From assembly GCA_000320545.1 (NCBI GenBank), contig ADNK01001186.1, positions 12,501-70,000 of the forward strand: DNA of 57,500 bases. Direction: 5' to 3'. Below are positions 1 through 13,451 of the stretch, piece by piece. Each line of letters begins with the position of its first letter. Position 1 is the first letter of the stretch. Under the pieces are notes generated by a model, which saw only the letters and a list, made by a program, of their open reading frames with translations, did no database searches and was not told where the DNA came from. The position numbers and the translations under genes were made by a program. This DNA comes from Bigelowiella natans CCMP2755 (Eukaryota; Cercozoa; Chlorarachniophyceae).

Positions 1-1357
1 TGCGCCGTAGCGAAAATAACACTTTATGAATCTGGAGGTCGGTGGCAAAGTCCACCTGCAATTGCGCCGGGTTGTTGTTGCGACATGCAATAATATTGGA
101 AATAACGGGTGAGTCGTAAGCAGAAGCAGAATCAGCAAGATTAAGAAAATAGTAGAGCTATTGGACGCAGTTTCGTATTTTCAAATTTTGTTCCTGAGGA
201 AGATGCTAGTGGGTAATTTCACGCCCCCTTTCTTCTCTCCTCCCTCCTACTCCTCTTTTCAAACGCACATTTGCTGTAGGTTCATCGCATATGAGGAGCC
301 CTGTGGGGTCTATCAGAGCTCTCGCCAGACAGATGAGTTGCTTTTCCCCTTCGGAGAGATTTGAGCCTCCTTCTGAGATTTGGGTGTGCAGCCCACCTCC
401 CCCCGGCAGGGACCGGACCGCATCTGCAACCCCTACTCGCTCCAGAAGCGCCCATACATTTTCTTCTGATGGTTGTGAGTGAATGACGCACGAGGAATAA
501 GACCCTGGCGAAGATGTATGCTACTTCCATAAGTAGTCTAAGAAAGAAGACCCGAAAATGTGTGCGAGAAGAGAGATTAAGAAGAGGGGAAGGGGGGGGG
601 GAAGGGGGGGTGAAGGAGAAACAGTTTTCTCTTGAGAATGCGGTTGGAGGAAATTCTATTCTCACCTGCAGCAGCGGTAGCGTTACCTGTTCTTCCCCTC
701 ATATCCTGTTTCGCCCCATGTCTCTTCCCCCTCGCCCCCACCCGCTTCCCCTCTTCTCCAAGTTGGAAGTTCTCAAGGATGGTGCCCTGGAATAAGGCAG
801 GGGTTTGTGGGATGTACGTTATCGAGTCTCGTAGCTGCCTCAGCGATATCGTTTTGATGTCTCTTCCATCCAGCAAGATCCGCCCCGAGCATAGACCATA
901 CGCTCGAGCGATGGCAAGGCACAACGAGCTTTTCCCCGCCCCTGTCCGTCCGACAATGGCAATTTTATGCCCAGCCTTGACTCTGAAACTCAGTCCTTTC
1001 AAAGCGTAGTGGTAGTAATTGCTGCTGTGGCTTGGCGTTCCCCTGCTGGGGGCTCCATCAACTTCTGTTTCCCTGTCGTCCCCTGCTCTCTGGCCTGGAT
1101 CGCCATTCATGGCAGTCTTCTTGCTTTCGCTGGAAGGGCGTTGTTTTTGGTAACGGAGATGTACACTCTCAAAGCTGATGCTCATTGCCGCCGCTACGTC
1201 CGTCGCCAAATCCTCCTCCCCCTCGTTGTTGTCGTCATTGTTGTAGCCACGATCCCTGGCCTTATCATCATTAAGAGATGAAATGACGGCAGCAATCGGA
1301 GAAGAGTTGATGGAGTAGATGTGTTGATGATGATGAAGAGCCCCCTCAGACAACAGG

Positions 1358-1389
<32 letters not shown>

Positions 1390-2296
1390 GCGAGACGGAG
1401 GATGAGGAGGAGGAACCCAAGGACGGCGACGAGGAGGAAGAGAAGTTCTTGTGTTGTTGTCATCACCAAAGAAAGAGGAGTGGGGAGCAGCAGAGGAGCT
1501 GGCAGCACCCTCTAAAAGCGGCTGCCGCAGCATAGATTCCATCGTTGATTTAGGCTTTTCATTCCCCTCCCCCCCCCGCTCCTCGGGCTCTATCTCGGAA
1601 TACTCGGCAATGCGCTCGATGGCTACGAACTCCATCTCCGCGTTTGCGTACTGCCGAATGAAGGCATTGATGGCCCCGGGAAGCTGCAGCGCGTAGGTCA
1701 ACACGAGCGCAGCGGCTGCAGGCGACAAGGCTCCCGTCGAGGACTCGTACACGACCAAAACCGAGGCAAAAAGAACGAACACCGCCCCCATAGTTTCCAT
1801 GGCGCATGTCACCCACTGATTCGCTGCCCAGAAGGCTAATGCAACAACAGCGATGAAACACAACGACGACGACGACGACGACGACGACGATGATTTCTTT
1901 CATTTTTTCACCGACCAAATGCGGTGTGCATGCGTTTGGTTGGCGAAGAGGAATGAATGGGGGTAGGCGTGTGGGCCAAAATGCAGCCAGGACTGATATA
2001 TTTCCCCCCAACGCTTCTCCTCCTGCCCTAGCGCTTAAGTCCCATGCAAACAGGATGCAGTGTTTAAAGGTGTGGTGATGGGGTATGGTTAGCTACGAAA
2101 ACTGCGTAAAAATAGCGACTGGAACAGTACGACAATAGAATTTTCCGCGCGGTATCATTATTGATATCATCAGCATTACCGATGAAACTCCTCGCATTCA
2201 TGTTAAGGTGACTCAGGAACTCCGTCTCGAATATAGCCGTTGCACGATGAGCCTGTTGGTAGGAAGGCATTGTTTGGTTACTGTCATCCAGCATAT

Positions 2297-2359
<63 letters not shown>

Positions 2360-3251
2360 ATTCACACATACATACACTCACACACGCACTCATCACCGCC
2401 CCCAAGTCGCTGAATCAAATGCATGTGCGCAAGAAAGATACACATGGTCGTCGCCACTTGTCCTTGACTACAACTAGTTGAATGACCTGGATCACACACA
2501 TCCCTTGCACAACCTCACCAAAGAAACTAAGGACAGGAGCACGCAGCCTAGCGTCCAAGCGCCTCAGATCACGGGACCCCCAGCGATATCTCTCGGCAAC
2601 GACGTAGTAAGGAATGCCTAGCAGAGAGGGAGGGAGGGAGGGACGGAGGGAGGAGGAGAGGGCGAGGGATTACTACGATGACGACGCACGTAAGTCTCAG
2701 AAAGATCTGCTTTTCAGATGCATTCGGAGCAGGTGTTTGGGCGCATACACTCATCATACTCGCCAGTGTACCCAATGGGAAGACAAGGAGCAGCGCGTAC
2801 GGAACCGAGAACCCAATCACAACCACGACGCCCACGAATGAGAAGATTGAGTTGAGGGTATTGAACATCACGCCGGCCAGTGTTTCGTCGACCTTAGCAA
2901 TATCCGCCGTGAACCTGTTGTTACAACGAAGGAAGAGGGGGGGAAGGGGGGGGAGGGGGGAGGGTGACGAAGAAGGAGAAGAAATGAACGAAAAGAGAAG
3001 AAAGAAGTAAAAAATGGCTTGTTTAGCTAGAATATTGTTGGAAAATAATGGGAATCACTCTCTATTGACAACGTGCCTATCCCTAACCCCCTCCCCTCTT
3101 CAATCAGCGTAAAATCATCACCGATTTAAGCTTTTCCCCACAGGGTGACTATCGAAGAAGCTGAGCGGCGCGGCAAGGACGGAAGAAAGCATTTTGTCAT
3201 GGATTTGCCTGCTGGCCTTTATAGAGCCAAGTCCTGTATATAAATAAATAA

Positions 3252-3293
<42 letters not shown>

Positions 3294-3326
3294 GTGACGG
3301 AATTGGTGAGAATGACGATGACGATA

Positions 3327-3362
<36 letters not shown>

Positions 3363-4435
3363 GCGGTGGTGAAGATGACAGCAAGAGACGACAACTCATA
3401 CACAGCATTTTCTACACTTAGCATCACTTTTTCTCCTGATAATACATTAAACAACATTTGCATTGATAAACAATACACACACCCATTCTACGCTATTGTA
3501 CTCCTATTTTTCTTCCTCCTCCTCCTCCTCCTCCTCCTCCTCCTCCTTCTCCCCCTCCTCCTACTACTACTTCTACTACTGTAGCTACCCAACGATAGTC
3601 CCAGAAGGAGCTGCATGATCATTCCAGCAACTGCGAGAGCAGCAAAGACAAACACATAAATAAGCTTTGTTGTGTTCTTCGACGTCCAAATCGACAACCA
3701 AACTGTGGTCATGACTGTGCACGCCTGAGCGAGAGCTTGGCACAATAGGCTCACGCACGTAACTCCAACACCAAGACCCCTGATCATGATGCAGAACGGG
3801 GGGGAGGGGGGGGGGGGGAGGATGAGGAGGAGGAGGATGGAAGGAATGAATGCTGATGATAGTGCTGGTGGCCAAAAGTATTGTCAATACTTCTGTGACT
3901 ATTCAGGCGCGTCGATTTGGGATTTGGGATGTTCGCAAATCAAAACCGTTCTCACCTTAGATAAAACGCCACGTGCGACAAACGCAGCACACCCGAGGAA
4001 TCGTCATCGCCTTCCACTTGGAGCTGCTCCCTTTTGTCACCGCAGCCCATACTTGGATCCGGTGAATTCTGGGTGAATTCTTCTCCGCTGATCTCCTCCA
4101 GAGAGTGTCTCAGGGTGATGTTGTTGTAGGAGAGGGTGGAGGGGCGAGAAGAGCCGTCTTGGAATCCTGCTTGGTGTCCTTTCTCTCTTCCTTCTCCCCC
4201 CCCCTCCTTAGCGTTTTGCAGTGAAATCATTTTCTTTGACTCTCCTCCTCCTTTATTCGTCCCCGCTGGGGTTTCTCGACTTTCCCTCTTCTTCGTTGGG
4301 GTGATGGGTGCAGCAGAAGTAGTAGAGCTAGTGGCCATAACCCTAGTAATTGCACGCTCCATGTCTGTGTCATATGGCCCGAAAGCTACGCAGGACCTGA
4401 ACATAGCATCCACACCATCATCGTGTTTTCGTTGC

Positions 4436-4469
<34 letters not shown>

Positions 4470-6364
4470 GCTATCATCATTAGCAGCATCATCATTCATT
4501 TCATTGGCCACAGTAACAGCTGTTCTTCTTGTACGGTGTGCGCTACATATAGGCGGAAGGGGTGCGGCAGCTGCCAGTAGAAATACATCCCGCGTAACAT
4601 GAGCATGCATGGCCTCCCCTAGTTGAGACTGACCCATCTTGCGCCAGCACCAGCACTTTATCGACGAAGGGCGACCTTGCAAACTGGAGCTGGTGGGTCA
4701 CAACGACACGTGTCTTTCCTCTCAACACGCCGGCGACGCACTCGTGGAAGATGGTTCGCGCTACTTTGGCGTCCACGGCAGAGAGGACATCGTCGAGTAG
4801 GTATAGGTCGGAGTCGGAGTAGACTGCTCGTGCCAGCGCCACGCGCTGCCTTTGGCCCCCGCTCAATCTGCGCCCGCCCTCCCCAACGACGGTCCTATCG
4901 CGATGGGGGAGAGCCTTGATGTCTTTGATTAGCGCGCAGCTCTGCAGGGCCAGAAGATATCGCTGCTCGTCGTCGATGCATGGGAAGTAAGAGGAGGAAG
5001 AAGAAGAAGAAGAATACGACAAAGCACTAGCCGTTTGGTTGGATTGTGGGCCTCTTCTCCGACTATCTTTCAGCTCTTCAACGCGGCTTTCGCTGTTTCC
5101 TCGCCTTGCCCCTTTACTCCTCCTCCTCTTCTTTGATTCGAGGTGCAGCGTGCCGCAATTCGTTTCCCTGCGGTAGAACCGTGTGACGTTGTCGCGCACT
5201 GAGCGGTCTTCTAGCCATGGCTTTTGGCCAACGATCGTGATTTTTGGAGGACGGCGGTCACCATCGCGCATGCTGCTATTGCTGCCACCAACATAACAGT
5301 ATCTTCTTCCGGAGACTGTCGTCATGTCGCCCATCAAAGCGTGCAGCATTGACGATTTCCCGGCCCCGACTGGCCCGACGACTAACACGAGCTCTCCGCT
5401 CCTTATGCAGAAATTTAAGCGCTTCAGCGTCGCTGGCATTGATGACGGCCTCCCGACTAAAACTGCGTATGAATGACGTAGTTCTTCATCATTAACACTC
5501 TCTCACCACCACCATCATCATCATCGTCATCATCAGCATCATCACCATAGAGATGGCTCGCCTAGAACATCGATCGATCCATCATGCACCAGTAATGTCA
5601 GGCATTTTATGTTTTTCTCTCTTTCTAGTTTTCCCTTCTCGGTCGGTCGTTGGCACATTTACTACAACAACAATAACAACAACTACTACTACTACTACTA
5701 CTGCTGCTGCTACTACTACGACTACAACTACCTTTTCCTTCCCTCCCACCATCACCACCATCATCACCATAGCCGTCTTCGTTATCGGCTATATCTTCGT
5801 TCTCCCTCCTCGTTTGCTTTCCTTCACCCTCTCGCTTCTCGCTGTTCTTTCTGCCTAGAAGCGAAGAATCTGGTCGATTCCAGGAAAGAGAGCACATCTC
5901 GAATCCTAGCGTCAACAACGCCTTGTTATCATGGGCACCGCTGGCACCACTCGTCGTGGATACTTCATGTGTTGTAGCCGTCGGGTTGTGTGGGAGCTCT
6001 CTCGGCGGCGCGCTCTCCTTCTGCGGTAACAGCGAAGATGATGATTCGGCCTCGGGGAGGAGTAGGAAATCCTTTAAGCGTGAGAGAGAGATCGAAGCAT
6101 CAATGCTGCCTCGAACAAGCCAGGCCAAGCCCGTCAGAGAGGTCTTGAGACGGTCAAACCAGATGATTGCCGTGAATGCTGTTGCTGGGGAGAGGGGCCG
6201 GTCGGTTGTCAGCGAGTAGGAGACGAACGCGAGCACAATCGTCATGATCGGGCCCGCCTGGCTGACGAGGTAATTGAACATGTTAAGCACTATCTTGTAC
6301 CACTGCAGGGTCAGCTCTTCCTGAGAATTGTGATGGTGGTAGCGGTGATGACGATGACGATGAC

Positions 6365-6401
<37 letters not shown>

Positions 6402-9400
6402 TTAACGAAGCATAGAGCACGTTCAAACAGAAAGAAAAAAATAAAACGTGCCGTGGCAATTTCTTGCCGATGATTACAAGATACCTCACGAATTTCGCTG
6501 GAACGCCTCTGAATCCAACCCTCCAATCTCAACAGCTTCGACACAAGAACAGCATTGAGAAATTGGCCGAGCAGCCCTGTCCGCAAATCGCGCTGGTGCA
6601 TGATTCCCTTTGTTAGCGTTCCCTGCCTCTTTGCAAGACAGTACCCGACAGGGACGAGCACTATCACAAGCATCGCTCCGACCAAGCCTGATGGCCCCAG
6701 GAGCGAGAAGAGGAAGTACACCGACACCATGAACTACCCACACACACACACACACACGTGCACACACACACACACATCAAATAAACAATTAAATAATACC
6801 TAGGTGCATATGAGGAGTGATGATGATGATGATGGATTAGCAGACTACTGCTTCAATGTTGGATTTAGGTTTAAATTCCAGCTACCACGAAACTGTTTTT
6901 AAGAAGGCAAAAGAAAGACGACTGGGATAGATAGCGGGGAGAAGAAGTCGTGGCCATCACATCAACACATTCACGCAGTCTCCTACCTGAATGGCCGCTG
7001 ACCACGAATTCCAATGAAACGACGCGATAAGGTAAGATTCCGCAATGCGCGCAGCATCTAAAGATAGAAAGCTCGTAAGCTTTCCAAAGCTCAACGTTCG
7101 TCTCTCCGATGGCCTGACGTGGCACAGCTTGTGCATTACAGCAGCAGAAAGGGCTAGACGCGTGTGAAAGACGCCGCGTGTGCTGACCATCCACATGCTG
7201 TGTAGGCATAGGCTGGAGACGATTGAGGCGGCGAAGAAGCCGAAGGCCAGGTGGTAGTTCCAGAACGATGATGACGACTGACGGTCGGGGAAGGAAAAGT
7301 CATGGGAGGAATCGATAATATAAGTCATTCATGAGGAGGAGGAGGAGGAGGAGGAGGATGGGAGTGATGTTGTGAATTGGGTGATGATGACAACGACAAC
7401 GGTGATGATGATAATGACGATATTGATGAGACACTACCGTTTGTTGTCGTTGTAGATTTTCGAGGAGCTTGTTGAAAATGATGGGAACGGTGAGATTGGC
7501 CGCCAAGCTAGCTAGCTGCAAGGCTGCAGAGCCCCAAAACCTTCCCTTTACCAGTAGGTACAGGGTGTTTACGAGTGATGGATCACGCTCCTCTTCCTCT
7601 GCGCGAGAGACCTCCAAGCGCCATATTCCTACAAAATTGAAGGCGGGGAGGGAGTCAATAGTCTATAGTTACGTTGATAAATATTCTAAATAGAGAAGTA
7701 GCTGCTTACGTTGGAATTCTTGATGCACTCTCTTCGAATCGTCGCATTCACTGCGCTGCGGCAGGTCCGCAGCCCATATCCGTCCTTTTTGGTAAGCTTT
7801 GTTAAGAGTCGGGTAAATCCAGCAGAACATGATTACGCTGAATACACTCGCTGAATCTTCCCCTCCACGCCCTTTTGCTCCTCCCATTTTCCTATCGGCT
7901 CTTCCGCTCCTGCCGTAGTCTTTGTTGAAGTCGTCATCATTGATGTCGCGGCCTTTCCCTATCCTGGCCATCTTTCCCCCATCCTCGTGAGCGTCGTTTG
8001 CGACTACAGATCGCAGTGCCTCTTTTTTGCTGCTACTCATGCTGCTGCGAATCTCACGCTGGGGCTGTGAGGGCATCATCGCATCTGTCCTGCCGCTGGG
8101 TTCATCATCGACCCCTCTTTCAAGTTTTATTGCAACGACAACAGGGTGGCAGCATAGTAGGAACATCGATGCGACCAACGCGGCAGCATGTACTGCTATC
8201 GCCATTCCCATAACAATTAGTGGCGGCATTCCGTCGATGTCACGGTTTTCATCTTGGGGTGAGGCTAGGCGCACTGAGAGGCCGTGAATGCGGATTGCAG
8301 CGATCACAATGTTAGCCGGGAACCAAAACCACCGTGTTGATCCTGTGTATTTGTTTTATGCGTTGGTACAGATGTTAAGCGCTTTTTATCAGAATTCTAA
8401 TAATTAGTAGAAGAAGAATGAAAAGGAGGTAATTGAACTGGTTCCGACGGGGATTGGTAGAAGTTGCGTATGATTAACACACATAGTGTGTAAGGAGATG
8501 AAAGAGATAGAATAATGTAACTTACTGACAAACAACCTGAAAAGAGGTCAGCAGAAGCAATGAGCCACGCAAATGAAAACAGGGAATATGTCCAAATCAT
8601 CGTCTCTCTGGGAAATGAGGATGGCACTCGGCCATCTAGAGTGACCAATACCACCAACACCTGAATCAAAACATCGTCCGTAATGCGGAAACCGATCGAT
8701 ATATCTCTTGATTTCATATCGGTGTGACAATTCTTCTATTGGTGCACGTACCACAGAGAGGCATGCGACCATGATGTTTACCAGGAAAGACGCTATGACC
8801 TGAGTCAAACACGCGTACCATCATATCATCATCGAAAATCTCTATAGTTCAAACACACTGATTTATTGTGTATGCAAATTTTGTAAGTTAAATTAATGAG
8901 CCACTTTCGAGGAGGAGCATCGTTCCAGGGAACATATAGCTGTTGCCGTCCTTTGCGTTCTCCCCTTCTCTTCATCGATGTCTTCGTCTTGCTCAAGACG
9001 TTGATAGTTTCCTCTTCCAGTAGCACTCTTCCGTATTCTATCCCAACCATAACGAGTAACCCAGAGAGAACAAGAGGGTGGACAAAAAAGAGATCACCTG
9101 TTGAGAATGGAGACAAGAGCTCCCAGGCTTGCCAGAGCGGCAGGAACAGCAACAATGTAGACCAGTTCCAGGCATAGCGGTATCGCAACCTTCTCTGACG
9201 GATGATCGCTCTGACCTTTCCCAGAGCAGATCCCAGTAAACATCAAATACCTCCTCTGCCCCCACTAACTACAGTGAGAGCTCCATTGTTGCAATCCACC
9301 CGGCCCTGAGAAAATGCTCGGAAAGTTATACGTCGAATCACCGGAACCACTGCGACAACAACAACAACAACAACAACAAATTATGATTTCCAGGACAAGT

Positions 9401-9615
9401 TTATCTCCTAGGAAATAATACCCGGAAGGATCTAAATATAGATCGAATTGGAAACAGACAAATAAAACGGCGAACAACAACAAAACAATATCGCGGCCTG
9501 TAGATCTACTGGAATCTTCCCATTTTGCATTTTCGTCAGGTAGTGGCGCAAGTCACTGGTCGCAACCCGTAAAACCACGGTAAAAACTCACCAAGAAAGC
9601 AAGGAAGTGCTCCAT
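1..9615 (-). CDS. ABC transporter, ABCC/MRP subfamily (3' end outside window)
   Basis: Full-type ABC exporter (TMD1-NBD1-TMD2-NBD2), a membrane pump that in this family moves conjugates or organic anions using ATP. Phase-consistent exons in transcript order: 9615-9592, 9215-9000, 8799-8752, 8660-8537, 8342-7710, 7628-7438, 7277-6987, 6733-6485, 6320-5830, 5456-4634, 4396-3956, 3779-3589, 3233-3122, 2914-2760, 2617-2487, 2252-2180, 1835-687, 465-269, 55-1. NBD1 (exon 5456-4634) has Walker [10 protein letters not shown], signature [15 protein letters not shown] and Walker [13 protein letters not shown] followed by a His switch. NBD2 has Walker [11 protein letters not shown]-loop [10 protein letters not shown], a degenerate signature LSEGEKQ and Walker [14 protein letters not shown]2 shows the family pattern [19 protein letters not shown]2 is preceded by a long acidic/Asn-rich linker. 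The first two exons and the 8537 donor (GTTGTT, chosen because it fits the phase) are the weakest parts. The extreme C-terminus lies outside the window. Confidence 0.92.
1340..1890. repeat. Triplet repeats inside and beside the ABCC NBD2 exon
   Basis: A (TTG)n run near 1360-1392 lies inside the coding exon and encodes an Asn tract in the linker before NBD2. A (GAC)n run near 1862-1890 lies in the adjoining intron. Confidence 0.85.
2302..2360. repeat. Compound (CT)n(CA)n microsatellite in ABCC intron
   Basis: A CT run passes directly into a CA run. It lies in the intron between ABCC exons 2617-2487 and 2252-2180, so the transcript strand reads (TG)n(AG)n. Confidence 0.95.
3251..3365. repeat. 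(TA)n and (GAT)n microsatellites in ABCC intron
   Basis: A TA run at about 3255-3291 is followed by a GAT run at about 3325-3362. Both lie in the intron between ABCC exons 3779-3589 and 3233-3122. Confidence 0.95.
6358..6402. repeat. (GAT)n microsatellite in ABCC intron
   Basis: GAT/GAC triplet run in the intron between exons 6733-6485 and 6320-5830. A (CA)n run at 6738-6775 lies immediately upstream (in transcript sense) of the acceptor of exon 6733. Confidence 0.9.
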
Positions 9616-9925
9616 TGCGGAATGCGAAGGTTGAATCCAGGAGCACGGATCAGCTCGTACGTAGTTGGGGCACATTTGCACTGCTATTTACGTCGTCGTC
9701 ATGGACAAAATGCGTGTCGTTCAGTCATAAATGAATGCGATTCGTCTGGAACATAGGTGTGTTCTATGAGAGCGTCTGCAGCAATCCATACAACCCAAAG
9801 AGTTCCCCCCTCCCACCCCTATTTTCCACCATCTAACCGCCCTGTTATCGAAACGAAACGGGTCCACACAAATATGATTTTTTAGGCATCTCTTCACAAC
9901 TTTTTTTGGTTTTTGCAGCAATACT

Positions 9926-11481
9926 ATGCTAATGCTTGATGCTTACACCGGAAGTGTCAAGAAGGCCACGCTCAGCACCGTGGGGCATGTGGTAGATGCA
10001 TTCGCCAACAATAGTGGGGAAATGAGAGGCATCATCACGGAGGGAGAAGAGAACAGCCGGTTCGACCCTGAAACAGTGGTTAGGACACCTGCATAAAAAT
10101 AATACAAAGGAACCAAAAGCATAACGCCTTACTGTATTTTCGTGTTTGAACGCTGTTAATCATTTATCTTCGTCCCCCTCTTCTGATAGGTTGTTAACAT
10201 TGTACACGGCGAATTCTTCGCGGGCCATGGTTATGTCGTAGGCCCCAGTCAGCGTATCACATTTAGCAAGTAATTGGTTCAACAATGCCGCGACTAATAC
10301 GTCGTATCCCAAGCAGAAGAAATACGATTCGTATTACTGTACTTAGGGTCATGTGTGTAGCCTCTTCAAGTAAATTAAAAACGAAGAATTCGTTCTTCCT
10401 CTTTTCATTTCACAGAAAACAGCATAAGTATTCGAAAATTTGTCATATCCACAAAATCGCCTTTTGTTGCTGTCACGCACGACATAGATATCTACATCTT
10501 CGAGATGTTAGTGACATGTTCGGGTCGGAGGATGAGGTGCTCTTGTACCGGGAAAATAGGACAAAGAGAGAAAGTGGAAGACGTAGGTGTGTGTGTTTAA
10601 GTGAGGTAGAGAGAAAGGGCGAGAGAGAGGGGGGGAGAAAGCGAGAGAGATAGTGGGGGGGGGGGGGAGGGGGGGAGAGATTCGTGACAACCAACTCCAT
10701 CATAGTTATAATGACCGCCAACACCCTCATCAAAACATCTTAGCAACAACGAAAGTTAATCATTCCACAACGGATATCATATAACTCATGATGGTCGTCA
10801 GGCAAACACACCAACTTCAAATACATCGAGGAATGCCAGTTTGGAGAGCGAACGAGCCCTTGGAAGTTACTCTTGGAGCCCTTTCCTTGGTAAATGTTGG
10901 TACCAGAACACCCACCTACGGCGTCATCGTAGCGGAAAACAACGGAATATTGGTAGTAGTGACAACTAATCCTGATGCTGTTCCAACAGAAAGAACAAGG
11001 AGTGTTTTCATTAAATAGTAATAATCATCGTTGTCATCATCATCGGTTGCAGCCGCAGCAGATTCCAGAGGATTGGACTCCGTTCAGACTTACGGTTACA
11101 TTAATTGTTAGGAACAACCACACAATCCATAGTGCTACAGAGAAAATCTAGCAATAGAAAATGAAAGATGTTGATGATGCACTACGATGATGATGATAAT
11201 GATAGCTCCAAAGGAAGCTAATCAAGCCCTTCCTCCCCCCCTCCCTCGGATGTGATTTTCTTACCAAGAGCAAGGAAGCACTCCAGCTGATGGCCACTCC
11301 TCGCAAACCTCCCCTTCCTCCTCTTCCTCCTTTGCATTTTGTGCTTCACCATTTGCAGGATATGTCGAAGACGCTGGCGGAGCTCACAAAGGACAGTGCT
11401 GACAGCCACCAGCTCTCGGTACTTCTTTTTAGATGTAGCAGCGTGCTAGTAGGTAGTGGCCACTAACAGCAGTCGTAGTAA

Positions 11482-11515
<34 letters not shown>

Positions 11516-12726
11516 TGATTTCGCATGACTTCTGCTGCTACTATTACTATAGCGCTTTATTAATATCATCACATAGTGGTGAAATTACCAGCATCACCCT
11601 CTAGTCCAGGTAGACGCATAAAGGAAAGCAGAGCGTGGCTTTGTCACAATCATAAATGTATTTAAATCGAGTCGTACACTAATTTGGAAAAACTTTCCTC
11701 GGTCACAATTCTCCTCCTCCATCTGTCACCGTGGCTCTCCCTCCGCCAATCCCCCCCCTTTTCCTCTCATTCATCCTGCTCTGCAATGCAATAGTTAATG
11801 GTGGAGCACGTGAAAGCACGACGTAGTAAAGGATTGCCTTGGTCAAACCAAGTCTGGATGAAGGATATGAAGGTGGTAGATGCTGTCGATATATTTCTGT
11901 CAGGCAGCTGCAGTGGCCGGAGTCTTCTTCTTCTTCTTTTTCTTCTTCTTCTTCTTTTCCCCGTCCTTCGCTCTCTTCCTCCTCCTCCCTCCCCCTCTTT
12001 TGATAGCATTTAATGGAACGCAGTACTGATTACCACTGTATTTCTTATCATATTTTTCTTCGATTTTGTTATGTGTTAGGTATGGGATCTAGTTGAGGTG
12101 AGGGTGGGGAGAAACTCATGGTGTGAGGTCCAGATCTTATCGATGGAGTCATCGGGGAAACACGCTGAATTTTACGTCTGTCCTGTCGGCTCGAGCGGGT
12201 TGTCCCTCCACATCATCACTCTATTGTCGATCTACCTCATCAAACATACTTTTGGAAAAAAAATCGAACATTACCACGCAGCTATTCCTCTGTATGAGTA
12301 ATGGCCGATGGTCATTGATTTGCAAAACCTGCATTGCGCACATCACACTATGGTGACTATGAAAATGCTGATGCGAATGATAAACGGTATTGTTGGTGGT
12401 GGAAATGATGCAGAGACTGCAGCAGGAAAGACTGCTTTTGGGCGTCAACCCTATACGGTCGTGTGAGCCCTCTTGGGAGCAACAACACGACACCGCTGCC
12501 ATATCTTGAGTGCTTCTGCAGGGCCAGTAGCAGCCTTAGTAGTGGACATCGAAGATGTGATTGTGAGTCTCACAATCGACGAATACAGGAGAAAACGGTA
12601 GTAGTAGTCGTAGTAGTAGTAGTAGTAACAGTAGTCGTAGTAGTAACAGTGGTAGTGGTAGTAGTAGTTGTTGTTGTAGTGGCAGGGGTGGTAGTACCAA
12701 AAAAAAAAGAAAGCTGTTCGATGCCA

Positions 12727-12784
<58 letters not shown>

Positions 12785-13451
12785 GCCCCGTTCCCCCTGT
12801 GCTATGATCCTACTGGCCTTGCCTTCTTGCTTTGGCGTTAAAGCTAATGATAGTGATGAAGTAGCAAGCACCAAATCAATATCAGTGCCCTAATCCTGAT
12901 TGAATAAGACGAAGCGCGAGAAAAAAATTAATAAAACACACACGCAAAACAAAAAACGGATGCACATGTTCGTATTCCCAACACCACCTAGCTCCTCCTG
13001 ATGCAGTTACTACTACTCTTGCAATGAGGTTTTCCCACGTTTCGTCACCAGAAACCATTCCCATTACCGTTACACATGACGAACATCATCCCCATCGCCA
13101 CGATATGACCAACAGGTACATCGTTACCGCATCATGGCAAGTGCAACGTCAATCCCTCGCAGTAGCATAGCATACGCCAAGTGCGCTCTTGGGCTAGCTT
13201 CTGCGCATGGCATTGGAGGGGTGCGGCGGGATGAAAAGGCAGCCGTTCAGCTCTACACAGAGGCTGCGGTGCTGGGCCAACCTCGAGCAGAATACTTGCT
13301 TGCAAGATGCTACGAGGCTGGATTTGTGGTGTCGAAAGACTGCTCCCAGGCCCTTCAGTGGTTTCAAAAGGCGGCAAGGAATGGCAGGGCTTGCGAGGCG
13401 ACCAAGCGTTCAGCTATGCGCTCCCTTTCCCAGCGCTACGTCGACTTCTAG
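9926..13451 (+). CDS. Sel1-like repeat protein, multi-exon, product otherwise unknown
   Basis: The last exon (13166-13451) encodes two Sel1-like repeats, alpha-helical TPR-related units used as protein-binding scaffolds: ALGLASAHGIGGVRRDEKAA, then LLARCYEAGF with ALQWFQKAARNG, ending at a TAG. Upstream plus-strand exons that keep phase with one another are 9926-10078, 10190-10269, 10802-10889, 11359-11418, 12080-12097 and 12423-12457. The acceptor at 9918 precedes the first usable ATG, so a 5'UTR intron is possible. The N-terminal part resembles nothing I recognise. The gene is divergent from the ABCC gene, with only about 310 bases between the two starts, so they may share a promoter region. 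The Sel1 exon is well supported; the small 18- and 35-base exons are tentative. Confidence 0.5.
11476..11516. repeat. (AGT)n microsatellite
   Basis: Uninterrupted AGT triplets in the presumed intron after exon 11359-11418. Confidence 0.9.
12597..12786. repeat. (GTA)n followed by (TC)n
   Basis: An imperfect GTA/GTC run at about 12597-12680 is followed by a TC run at about 12729-12785. Both lie in the intron before the Sel1 exon. Confidence 0.9.

Noticed and set aside
9265-9330. Possible ABCC N-terminal exon ([15 protein letters not shown])
   Set aside because: The frame stops at a TAG and cannot be joined in phase to the 9215-9000 exon.
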